Source of the DNA: Gemmatimonadota bacterium
GTDB taxonomy: Bacteria > Gemmatimonadota > Gemmatimonadetes > Longimicrobiales > Gaopeijiaceae
Length of the DNA: 6,969 bases
Direction of reading: 5' to 3'
Assembly (NCBI GenBank): GCA_030550695.1
Contig: JAUQOX010000155.1
Span: forward strand, 1-6,969
The translations under genes were made by a program, and so were the position numbers. A model generated the notes under the pieces. It worked only from the letters and a program-made list of their open reading frames with translations. It was not told the origin of the DNA and ran no database searches. Positions 1-6,225 of the stretch are shown in pieces; within the stretch, counting starts at the first letter, position 1, and every line of letters starts with the position of its first letter.

Positions 1-996
1 CCGGTGGTGCCCACGGGGGATAAGGCGCCGGAAAAGATCGTGAGCGCCATGCGGAGCCAAATGCGGGCCCTGGCCGAAACCCGCGGACTGGATCCCCGGG
101 TGGCGGAGGCTATGGTGGACGAAGAGATCGAAATCCCCGGTGTGGTGGAGGCGGGGAAGCTTCTCACCCTGACCACCCAGGAGGCCGTCGGGCTGGGCTA
201 CGCCGTGGAAGTGGAAGATTTCCAGGCCCTGCTCCGGGAACTGGGCCTGGAGGGGGCGGAGGTGCGGACCTCGCAGATCAATTGGGCCGAGAGGATCGTG
301 CGCTTCCTCACGAGCCCGCTGGTCTCGCCTTTTCTGCTTTCTTTGGGTTTCCTCGGGCTTCTGGTGGAGATCAAGAGCCCAGGCTTCGGCATGGCCGGGT
401 TGGCAGGCCTCATCTCCTTGGCCCTCTTCTTCGGGTCCCATCTCATCTTGGGTCTGGCCGGAATCGAGGAACTCCTCCTCCTGGGAGCTGGGGTCATCCT
501 CCTGGCCATCGAGATCTTTGTCGTTCCCGGTTTCGGTCTCCTGGGGATCATGGGAGGGATCGCCATCGTCGGGGCATTGTTCATGAGCCTGGTGGGGGGT
601 ATCCCCACCATGGCCGATTTTGCCCAGGCGGGGGTGATCCTTTCTACAAGTCTGTTGATCCTGATGGTCACCTCCTGGGCCCTGTTGCGCCACCTCCCCC
701 ATAGCGGGCGGCTGGCCCGTTCGGGGATCTTCCTGGCCACCCGCGGGGACCGGTCCGAGGGATGGACCTCGGTACCCGCACGGCCGGAGCTGGTGGGGAG
801 GGAAGGAACAGCCCTCACCGACCTCCGGCCGGCGGGGACTGTCCTCATCGGGGACGAAAGGATCGATGCCGTGTCGGAGGCGGCTTGGATCGAGCACGGG
901 ACCCGGGTGAAGGTGGTCCGGTCGGAGGGGTACCGCCTGGTGGTCCGGCCGTTGACGGCCCTGGAGGCGGGGGAGCCCCCACGGCCGGGCTCCTGA
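1..996 (+). CDS. NfeD-family membrane-bound ClpP-class serine protease, 5'-truncated by the window edge
   Basis: The reading frame is open from base 1 to a TGA at 994-996, and the start lies outside the window. About 331 residues remain; long NfeD proteins (B. subtilis YqeZ type) are about 430-460, so roughly 100-130 N-terminal residues with the catalytic serine are missing. Numbering from the GTG at 4, the protease-domain tail holds an EKIVSAM segment. It aligns from memory with the archaeal 1510-N protease around its catalytic lysine (K138), so Lys11 (34-36) is the probable catalytic base. A helical AETRGLDP-type region follows, then four or five hydrophobic segments (about 107-122, 131-150, 157-174, 178-199, 210-229). 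The soluble C-terminal NfeD OB-fold is at about 263-316, with a VGREGTALTDLRPAGT motif. The family is thought to cleave membrane-associated substrates and to partner flotillin or stomatin proteins, which fits floA 99 nt downstream. Family assignment is firm; the substrate is unknown. Confidence 0.93.
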   Translation, partial: PVVPTGDKAPEKIVSAMRSQMRALAETRGLDPRVAEAMVDEEIEIPGVVEAGKLLTLTTQEAVGLGYAVEVEDFQALLRELGLEGAEVRTSQINWAERIVRFLTSPLVSPFLLSLGFLGLLVEIKSPGFGMAGLAGLISLALFFGSHLILGLAGIEELLLLGAGVILLAIEIFVVPGFGLLGIMGGIAIVGALFMSLVGGIPTMADFAQAGVILSTSLLILMVTSWALLRHLPHSGRLARSGIFLATRGDRSEGWTSVPARPELVGREGTALTDLRPAGTVLIGDERIDAVSEAAWIEHGTRVKVVRSEGYRLVVRPLTALEAGEPPRPGS

Positions 997-1004
997 GGAG
1001 GTCC

Positions 1005-1020
1005 CCGGGGCGGGCCCCGG
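1005..1020 (+). repeat. GC-only inverted repeat just after the nfeD stop
   Basis: CCGGGG (1005-1010) and CCCCGG (1015-1020) form a perfect 6-bp stem with a 4-nt loop, 8 nt after the nfeD stop codon. No T-run follows, so it does not look like an intrinsic terminator. It could stabilise or attenuate the nfeD mRNA ahead of floA, or be chance in such GC-rich DNA. The rest of the 99-nt gap shows only the floA ribosome binding site. Confidence 0.3.
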
Positions 1021-1095
1021 CCCCGGCGGGCCTCGGCACCCCACGAGGAGCCCTTTCGGCGACAACACAACCTACGAGAGCGGAGGCAGACGGGA

Positions 1096-2097
1096 ATGCA
1101 AAGCGAAGAACTCCTGATCACCACGACCTTCTTCCTGGTGGCGGCCATTGCGGTCCTGGCTTTCCTGGCCTGGGCCATCCCCGTCCGCCTGTGGATCGAG
1201 GCCATTTCGGCCGGGGTCAAGGTGGGAATCGGCTACCTCGTGGGGATGCGGCTGCGGAAGGTGAGCCCTCCGGCGGTGGTCCGGCCCCTCATCTGGGCCA
1301 ACAAGGCGGGTTTGGACCTTCAGATCAACGACCTGGAAGCCCACTACCTGGCGGGTGGCTCGGTGGACCGGGTGGTCCGCGCCCTGATCAGCGCGGACAA
1401 AGCCAACATTTCCCTCTCCTTCCGCCAGGCGGCGGCCATCGACCTGGCCGGGCGGGACGTGTTGGAGGCCGTCCAGGTCTCGGTGAATCCCAAGGTCATC
1501 AACACCCCCCGGGTGGCCGCCATGGCCAAGGACGGGATCCAGCTCATCGCAGTGGCCCGTGTCACGGTGAGGGCAAACATCAACCGCCTGGTGGGAGGCG
1601 CCGGCGAAGAGACCATCCTGGCGCGGGTGGGGGAGGGGATCGTCTCCACCATCGGTTCGTCCGACTCCCACAAGGCGGTGCTGGAGAACCCCGACGCCAT
1701 TTCGAAGACGGTCCTGGCCAAAGGCCTGGACTCGGGCACCGCCTTCGAGATCCTCTCCATCGACATTGCCGATGTGGACGTGGGCAAGAACATCGGGGCC
1801 GAACTCCAGATGGACCAGGCGGAGGCGGACAAGCGGGTGGCCCAAGCTCGGGCCGAGGAACGGCGGGCCATGGCCGTGGCTCTCGAGCAGGAGATGAAAG
1901 CCAAGGTCCAGGAAATGAGGGCCCGGGTGGTGGAGGCGGAAGCTCAGATCCCCTTGGCCATTGCCGAAGCTTTCCGGAAGGGGAACCTGGGGATCATGGA
2001 CTACGTCCGGTACCGGAACATCCAGGCCGACACCGCCATGCGGCAGGCCATCGCCGGGGGGGATGAGCCTGCCCCCGGCCGCGAACCTGGAGCCTGA
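1096..2097 (+). CDS. floA: Flotillin-like protein FloA (YqfA family)
   Basis: This 333-residue protein matches FloA along its whole length (B. subtilis FloA is 331). FloA is a scaffold of functional membrane microdomains that clusters signalling and secretion proteins at the inner face of the cytoplasmic membrane. A hydrophobic hairpin or anchor spans about residues 7-28. The SPHH/PHB-like core follows, with the family signatures GYLVGMRLRKVSP (about 47-59), INDLEAHYLAGG and SVNPKVINTP. A charged, alanine/glutamate-rich coiled coil lies at about 238-300 (QMDQAEADKRVAQARAEERR). The C-terminal tail holds the typical GNLGIMDYVRYRNIQADTAM motif. The ATG at 1096 is supported by GGAGG at 1082-1086, nine nt upstream. 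It lies downstream of a long NfeD gene, the same order as B. subtilis yqeZ-floA-yqfB, which is under sigma-W; no such promoter is visible here because the operon start lies outside the window. Only the exact client proteins are uncertain. Confidence 0.97.
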   Translation: MQSEELLITTTFFLVAAIAVLAFLAWAIPVRLWIEAISAGVKVGIGYLVGMRLRKVSPPAVVRPLIWANKAGLDLQINDLEAHYLAGGSVDRVVRALISADKANISLSFRQAAAIDLAGRDVLEAVQVSVNPKVINTPRVAAMAKDGIQLIAVARVTVRANINRLVGGAGEETILARVGEGIVSTIGSSDSHKAVLENPDAISKTVLAKGLDSGTAFEILSIDIADVDVGKNIGAELQMDQAEADKRVAQARAEERRAMAVALEQEMKAKVQEMRARVVEAEAQIPLAIAEAFRKGNLGIMDYVRYRNIQADTAMRQAIAGGDEPAPGREPGA

Positions 2098-2105
2098 GGA
2101 GACCG

Positions 2106-2843
2106 ATGGAAGGCCTTTCCCAACTGTTGATTCTCCTCATCTTCGCGGCCATCGCCGTCCTGGAGGGGGCCGGACGCCGGCGGAAAGCAGGACCTCCGCG
2201 GCCTCGGCCCCCGGCCGAGCCCTCGCCCCCGGCGCGGCGAGAGACGGGGGCGTCGCGTAGGGCCTCCCCTCCGGTGGGCGGAACCGGGGAAGGGGAGCCG
2301 AGGAGTTCCGAAGGGGTCCTTCCGGAGGAGCTCTGGGAGGAACTCCTGGGACTGCCCCCCCGGCGCAGGACGCCCCCCCCTGAGGTCGCCACCGGCGGTC
2401 GGGAAGGGGGGGGCCGAGGGGAAACGCCCGAGGGGAAGGAGGAAACCCCGCCCATCGAAGCCCGGTCGCTGGAAGAGGAGCCCTTCCCCCCGCCGGAGGC
2501 CAGACCCCTCGGAGGAAAGCCCGAGCACGGGCGTGAGCGCGGGGTCATGGGGCCGTGGGTGCAACCGGACCCCTTGGCTGGAACCGCGCCGGTGTCGCTG
2601 GAGGAAACCCCCCGCCGCATGGCCAGTCTCACGGCGGGGTCGGGGACGCGTGCTCCTTTTGCCCCCCCTTCCCCCCCGTCTTTCCCGACGGGGGTGGGGC
2701 CGGAACGGGCCACCCCCCGGGCGCGCCTCTTCGGGGACGGCGGGGGGGCCGACCTCCGGAGGGCCGTCCTGCTGCGGGAGGTCTTGGGGCCGCCCCTGGC
2801 CCTGAGGGAAGAAGGAGAAGGGGAAGGCTTCCCAAGGATCTGA
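2106..2843 (+). CDS. Unrecognised membrane-anchored proline-rich protein, third gene of the nfeD-floA operon
   Basis: I do not recognise a named family. The 245-residue product starts with an uncharged hydrophobic segment (about residues 4-20, LSQLLILLIFAAIAVLE), followed at once by RRRK. This suggests a single N-terminal membrane anchor with the rest in the cytoplasm by the positive-inside rule. The middle is low-complexity and rich in Pro, Gly, Glu and Arg, likely disordered. Two ordered islands stand out: a short acidic helix LPEELWEELLGLP (72-84) and an amphipathic C-terminal helix at 216-236 containing RRAVLLREVLGPP. The ATG is 8 nt after the floA stop; GAGGAG at 2096-2101 overlaps that stop and serves as ribosome binding site, implying translational coupling. 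It occupies the position of yqfB in B. subtilis, but I see no sequence basis to equate them. It contains several 7-8 nt C or G runs. Coding status is supported by operon position, the membrane anchor and the C-terminal helix; function is unknown. Confidence 0.75.
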   Translation: MEGLSQLLILLIFAAIAVLEGAGRRRKAGPPRPRPPAEPSPPARRETGASRRASPPVGGTGEGEPRSSEGVLPEELWEELLGLPPRRRTPPPEVATGGREGGGRGETPEGKEETPPIEARSLEEEPFPPPEARPLGGKPEHGRERGVMGPWVQPDPLAGTAPVSLEETPRRMASLTAGSGTRAPFAPPSPPSFPTGVGPERATPRARLFGDGGGADLRRAVLLREVLGPPLALREEGEGEGFPRI

Positions 2844-2848
2844 ACTCG

Positions 2849-2877
2849 CTCGAGGACGGGGCCCCGAACCCCTCGAG
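2849..2877. repeat. Perfect 7-bp inverted repeat after the floA operon
   Basis: CTCGAGG (2849-2855) and CCTCGAG (2871-2877) are perfect reverse complements around a 15-nt loop that itself contains GGGGCCCC. It begins 6 nt past the stop of the third operon gene. No T-run follows on either strand, so it may be an mRNA 3' stabiliser or a factor-dependent termination aid rather than an intrinsic terminator. Confidence 0.4.
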
Positions 2878-2918
2878 GCGTTACGGGGAAGGGTAGGGAA
2901 TAGGGCCAGCCCCCGTGC

Positions 2919-2949
2919 CCCTCGGCGGGAGGACCGCCAAGGGTTCTTT
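2919..2949 (+). terminator. Candidate intrinsic terminator of the nfeD-floA operon
   Basis: CCCTCGGCGG (2919-2928), loop GAGGA, then CCGCCAAGGG (2934-2943) makes a 10-bp stem with one C-A mismatch on the + strand. TTCTTT (2944-2949) follows immediately. It lies 76 nt after the stop of the last operon gene, in the gap before the oppositely oriented aconitase gene. Read on the minus strand the mismatch becomes a G-U pair, so the stem could also act on aconitase readthrough, but without a T-run on that side. Confidence 0.5.
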
Positions 2950-3088
2950 CCCCCCCTTCCCCGAGGCCGCCGAGGGCCCGCCCAGGGGCACCGGGGACCC
3001 GCCCATCGGGGGGCCGAGGCGAGGACGGGAGGGCGGCAGGTGCCCGGGGCAGCCAGCGGCGGGTCGGCCCTCCGCAGGCCCCGCCCCC
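2950..3088. repeat. Nested inverted repeats in the convergent gap downstream of acnA
   Basis: GGGCACC (2986-2992) pairs with GGTGCCC (3039-3045). Inside it CCGCCC (2999-3004) pairs with GGGCGG (3031-3036), and inside that TCGG (3006-3009) pairs with CCGA (3014-3017). CCCGCCCA also occurs twice, 21 bp apart (2977-2984 and 2998-3005). I see no gene here. It probably forms a structured 3' end for the aconitase transcript, but GC-rich sequence gives such pairings easily. Confidence 0.3.
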
Positions 3089-5839
3089 CTAGATTTGACC
3101 CGCGGCCATTTTCCGGAGCACCGTCTGGAGAATCCCCCCGTTCCGGTAGTATTCCACCTCGACCTGGGAATCCAGCCGCACATCCACGGGGAACTCGAAG
3201 GTCGTGCCGTCCTCCCGGGTGACCCGCACCGTCAGGGTTCCCCCAGGTTCCAGGGTGTCTCGGATCCCCCGGATATCATAGACCTCGCGCCCCGTGAGCC
3301 CGAGGCTCCGGGCCGAGTCCCCCTGGCGGAACTGGAGGGGGAGGACGCCCATGCCCACCAGATTGCTCCGATGGATCCGCTCGAAACTCTCCGCCAAGAC
3401 CGCTTTGACCCCCAGCAGGGCGGTCCCCTTGGCCGCCCAGTCTCGGGAGCTTCCGGTACCGTATTCCTTCCCGGCAATGACCAGGAGCGGAGTCTTCTCG
3501 CTTTGGTAGGACACCGCCGCATCGTAGATGGGCAGGATCCTCCCCTCCGGGAGCTTCAAAGTGTACCCTCCCTCGCGATTTTCCAGCATCAGGTTCCGAA
3601 TGCGGACGTTGGCGAAGGTGCCCCGCATCATCACCTCGTGGTTCCCCCGCCGGGCCCCGTAGGTGTTGAAGTCCACCGGTTGGACCCCCCGCTCCATGAG
3701 GTAGCGGCCGGCCGGGCTGTCCTTGGCAATGCTTCCGGCAGGGGAGATATGGTCCGTCGTCACACTGTCTCCCAGGAGGGCCAGGACTCTGGCGCCCAGA
3801 ATATCCACAAGCTCCGGAACCTCCAGGCTCATGTCTTGGAAGAACGGCGGATCCTGGATATAGGTGGAGGCGGGGTCCCATGGGTACAGATGGCTTCCCG
3901 AAGCCACGGGCAAGGCCTGCCAGCGGGCGTCTCCCTCGAACACCCGTGCGTATCTTTCCCGGAACATCTCGGGACGCAGGGCGCCTTCGATGGTCTCGCG
4001 GATCTCCCGGGACGAGGGCCACAGGTCGGCCAAGAACACGGGCCTGCCCTCCGGATCGTAGGCCAAGGGCTCGTTGTAGACGTCCAGGTCGATTCGCCCC
4101 GCCAGCGCGAAGGCCACCACCAGGATGGGGCTGGCCAGATAGTTGGCCCTGACGTTGGGATGCACACGGGCCTCGAAATTCCGGTTCCCGCTCAGGATGG
4201 CGGCCACCACCAAGCCGTGCTTGACCACGGCCTCTTGGATGGCCGGAGGCAGGGGACCCGAGTTCCCGATGCAGGTGGTGCAACCATACCCTACCAGGTG
4301 GAAGTTCAAGGCCTCGAGGTAAGGGAGGAGCCCCGAGGCCTGCAAGTAGTCCGTCACCACCTGGGATCCGGGGGCCAAACTGGTCTTCACCCAGGGTTTG
4401 CTCTTCAACCCCCTCTCCACGGCCTTCTTGGCCAGGAGGCCGGCCCCCACCATCACGCTGGGGTTCGAGGTGTTCGTGCAGGAGGTGATGGCGGCGATGA
4501 CCAGGGTGCCGTCGCCGATCTCCACGGGCTCGCCGTCCAGGAGGACCTCCACCCGTCGGCGGGTCGGCGCCGCCACCGCCGCCCCTCCCCCCTCCCCGGC
4601 CGTCGGCTCCAAGGAAAACCCTGCCGGGAGCATTTTGGGCAGTTCGGCCTCGAAAGAGTGCCTGAGGCGGGCTAGGCTCACCCGATCCTGAGGTCGCCGG
4701 GGCCCGGCGAGGCTGGGCTCCACCGTACCCAGATCCAGTTCCAGGACCGCCGTGTAGTCGGGATCCGGCGTGGCGTCGGTCCGGAACAGCCCCAATTCTT
4801 TACAGATCCGCTCCACCCGTTCCACCACCTCGGGGGGGCGTCCTGTGCCCCGGAGGTACTCCAGGGTGGCGTCGTCCACCGGGAAGAAGCCCACCGTGGC
4901 GCCGTACTCCGGACACATGTTGGCCAGGGTAGCCCGGTCGGGTAGGGAAAGGTTGGAGAGGCCCGGGCCGAAATATTCCACGAACCGCCCCACCACGCCG
5001 TGCTTGCGGAGCATCTCGGTGATGCGGAGCACCAGATCCGTGGCCGTGGATCCCTCGGGCAACTCGCCGTACAGCTTGACCCCCACCACTTCGGGGAGGA
5101 GCATGTAGTAGGGCTGGCCCAGGAGGACAGCCTCGGCCTCGATGCCCCCCACTCCCCACCCCACCACCCCAAGGCCGTTCACCATGGTGGTATGGGAATC
5201 CGTGCCCACCACGGTGTCGGGGTAGGCGAGGGCCACGCCGTCCAGGACTCTCCTGTGCACCACGGCGGCCAGGTACTCCAGATTCACCTGGTGGACAATG
5301 CCGGTGCCGGGTGGGACGACCCGGAATTCCCGGAAGGCCCCCTGCGCCCAACGCAACAGGGCGTAACGCTCCCGGTTCCGCTGGAACTCCAGTTCCACGT
5401 TCTGCTGGAACGCCATGGGGGTTCCAAAGAAGTCCACCTGGACCGAGTGGTCGATGACCAGGTCCACCGGCACCACCGGGTTGATCCGGGTGGGATCGCC
5501 GCCCTTGGCTGCCAGAGCGGAGCGCATGGAGGCCAGGTCCACCACCGCCGGCACCCCCGTGAAGTCCTGGAGGAGAACCCTCGTGGGCATGAACGGGAAG
5601 CTGGTGCCGGCCCGCACGGGACTCCAGGCCGCCACCTGACGCACATCTTCTTCGGTCACGAACCCTTTCCCGGCATGGCGAAGGGTGCATTCCAAGAGGA
5701 CCCGGATGGCGAAGGGGAGACGGTCCAACTGGGTCAGCCCGAGCTCTTCCAGGCGCGACAGGCGATAGAAGGAAGTCTTGCCCTCCCGGAGGTCCAGGCT
5801 GGAGAGGGCGCCGAACGGATCTAGGGTCCACGAGGTCAC
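3089..5839 (-). CDS. acnA: Aconitate hydratase, AcnA/IRP1 type
   Basis: The 916-residue cytoplasmic [4Fe-4S] enzyme interconverts citrate and isocitrate through cis-aconitate in the TCA cycle. E. coli AcnA is 891 residues. The N-terminus LDPFGALSSLDL is typical of this subfamily. Next come QDFTGVPAVVDLASMR (91-106), the VIDHSVQVD active-site stretch (128-136) and GTDSHTTMVNGLGVVGWGVGG (212-232). The cluster ligands are Cys454 (ITSCTNTSNP) and Cys520 and Cys523 (GYGCTTCIGNSGPL). After a linker the swivel domain carries GDSVTTDHISPAG (690-702) and YGTGSSRDWAAKG (793-805), with the catalytic serine and arginine of the family. The product ends QTVLRKMAAGQI before TAG. The GTG start at 5839-5837 is preferred because GGGAGG sits 6 nt upstream and the N-terminus aligns. 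All expected catalytic residues are present. Regulation is not proven; repeats lie about 100 bp upstream, and a weak minus-strand TATTCT (5890-5885) is the only -10-like site. Confidence 0.98.
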   Translation of the reverse strand: MTSWTLDPFGALSSLDLREGKTSFYRLSRLEELGLTQLDRLPFAIRVLLECTLRHAGKGFVTEEDVRQVAAWSPVRAGTSFPFMPTRVLLQDFTGVPAVVDLASMRSALAAKGGDPTRINPVVPVDLVIDHSVQVDFFGTPMAFQQNVELEFQRNRERYALLRWAQGAFREFRVVPPGTGIVHQVNLEYLAAVVHRRVLDGVALAYPDTVVGTDSHTTMVNGLGVVGWGVGGIEAEAVLLGQPYYMLLPEVVGVKLYGELPEGSTATDLVLRITEMLRKHGVVGRFVEYFGPGLSNLSLPDRATLANMCPEYGATVGFFPVDDATLEYLRGTGRPPEVVERVERICKELGLFRTDATPDPDYTAVLELDLGTVEPSLAGPRRPQDRVSLARLRHSFEAELPKMLPAGFSLEPTAGEGGGAAVAAPTRRRVEVLLDGEPVEIGDGTLVIAAITSCTNTSNPSVMVGAGLLAKKAVERGLKSKPWVKTSLAPGSQVVTDYLQASGLLPYLEALNFHLVGYGCTTCIGNSGPLPPAIQEAVVKHGLVVAAILSGNRNFEARVHPNVRANYLASPILVVAFALAGRIDLDVYNEPLAYDPEGRPVFLADLWPSSREIRETIEGALRPEMFRERYARVFEGDARWQALPVASGSHLYPWDPASTYIQDPPFFQDMSLEVPELVDILGARVLALLGDSVTTDHISPAGSIAKDSPAGRYLMERGVQPVDFNTYGARRGNHEVMMRGTFANVRIRNLMLENREGGYTLKLPEGRILPIYDAAVSYQSEKTPLLVIAGKEYGTGSSRDWAAKGTALLGVKAVLAESFERIHRSNLVGMGVLPLQFRQGDSARSLGLTGREVYDIRGIRDTLEPGGTLTVRVTREDGTTFEFPVDVRLDSQVEVEYYRNGGILQTVLRKMAAGQI

Positions 5840-5845
5840 GGCAAA

Positions 5846-5851
5846 CCTCCC
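5846..5851 (-). promoter_or_regulatory. Ribosome binding site fixing the GTG start of acnA
   Basis: On the minus strand GGGAGG lies exactly 6 nt before the GTG at 5839-5837. No ATG gives a comparable site with an AcnA-like N-terminus, so this site decides the start. Confidence 0.8.
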
Positions 5852-5934
5852 GGTTGGCTTTTTCGACGCACGCCTTTGCCGGATAGAATACGGTGCGGCG
5901 GCTCGGGTTGACAGGGTCGGCGGCAGGCACTGAC

Positions 5935-5966
5935 GTCCTGCTCCGGTGGACAGGGTGTCCTGCTCC
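5935..5966. repeat. 10-bp direct repeat flanking a small palindrome upstream of acnA
   Basis: GTCCTGCTCC occurs at 5935-5944 and again at 5957-5966, a 22-bp period or about two helical turns. Between and overlapping them is the palindrome GGACA-GGG-TGTCC (5948-5960). It lies 96-127 bp upstream of the acnA start codon, where an operator or activator site could be. No known operator consensus is recognised. Chance is possible. Confidence 0.4.
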
Positions 5967-5994
5967 TGGCGGCCTCGGCACGGGGGGGGCGTCT

Positions 5995-6024
5995 GCCGCC
6001 GTAGGGGGGAAGGGGCCCGGCGGC
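5995..6024. repeat. 7-bp inverted repeat in the acnA-tRNA gap
   Basis: GCCGCCG (5995-6001) and CGGCGGC (6018-6024) are perfect reverse complements around a 16-nt loop. There is no T-run after it in either direction. Its role, if any, is unknown. It is the only other structured element I see in the 270-bp gap between acnA and the tRNA. Confidence 0.25.
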
Positions 6025-6061
6025 TGCGGCCAGGCCTTCGCCCGCAACGAGCCCGCCCCGC

Positions 6062-6091
6062 TTGAGCCTTTGGGGTGCCATGGGCTACCTT
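6062..6091 (+). promoter_or_regulatory. Possible promoter of the tRNA-Leu gene
   Basis: TTGAGC (6062-6067, four of six matches to the sigma-70 -35 box) and TACCTT (6086-6091, keeping the TA...T frame of the -10 box) are separated by 18 nt. This would place transcription start near 6098, about 12 nt before the tRNA. The boxes are weak matches, and the call rests mainly on spacing and position. Confidence 0.35.
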
Positions 6092-6109
6092 TTAGCAAGG
6101 TGCGCCCCA

Positions 6110-6193
6110 GCCGGGGTGGCGGAATAGGCAGACGCGGAGGTCTCAAAAACCTCTGGGAGCAATCCCTTGCGGGTTCGAGTCCCGCCCCCGGCA
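6110..6193 (+). tRNA. tRNA-Leu (anticodon CAA)
   Basis: A complete class II cloverleaf of 84 nt reads UUG codons. The acceptor stem pairs GCCGGGG (6110-6116) with CCCCGGC (6186-6192), and the discriminator base is A at 6193. The D stem is GCG/CGC with GG in the loop at 6127-6128. The anticodon stem GAGGT/ACCTC (6137-6141, 6149-6153) closes the loop CTCAAAA, with CAA at 6144-6146. A long variable arm (GGGA-GCAA-TCCC) is diagnostic of the Leu/Ser/Tyr class. The T stem GCGGG/CCCGC encloses TTCGAGT. The 3' CCA is not encoded (TCC follows), so it must be added enzymatically. No second copy of the tRNA 3' end is visible in the window, so there is no sign of an integrated element. Confidence 0.97.
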
Positions 6194-6225
6194 TCCTCTC
6201 CTTCCACCTCTCTCCCCCCCGACTT

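Noticed and set aside
762..2066. A 434-codon + strand open frame overlapping nfeD and floA
   Set aside because: Its Gly/Pro/Arg-rich composition is that of an out-of-frame read, and it overlaps two recognised genes.
2915..4675. A 586-codon + strand open frame opposite acnA
   Set aside because: It is the antisense shadow of a certain aconitase gene. It reads as low-complexity Gly/His/Gln/Arg with no family signature or ribosome site; GC-rich genes commonly leave such frames open.
5884..5889. TAGAAT on the + strand as a -10 box (five of six matches)
   Set aside because: No -35 element lies at proper distance, and it would start a transcript more than 200 bp before the tRNA with no gene between.
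5908..5913. A perfect TTGACA on the + strand as a promoter -35 box
   Set aside because: No -10-like sequence lies 16-19 bp downstream, and the nearest + strand gene (the tRNA) is about 200 bp away with a better-placed candidate.
5836..6081. An 81-codon minus-strand frame ending at the acnA start
   Set aside because: It has low-complexity Pro/Arg/Gly content, no good ribosome site and no recognisable domain. A leader peptide cannot be excluded but is not supported.
6174..6193. The tRNA-Leu 3' end as an attachment site for a mobile element
   Set aside because: No repeated copy of this segment is visible, and there is no integrase nearby; the flanks are housekeeping DNA.
4800..6194. A 464-codon minus frame and a + frame (5893-6588) crossing the acnA 5' region and the tRNA
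   Set aside because: Both run through a perfect tRNA and recognised genes, with no protein motif. The start of the minus frame lies inside the antisense tRNA.
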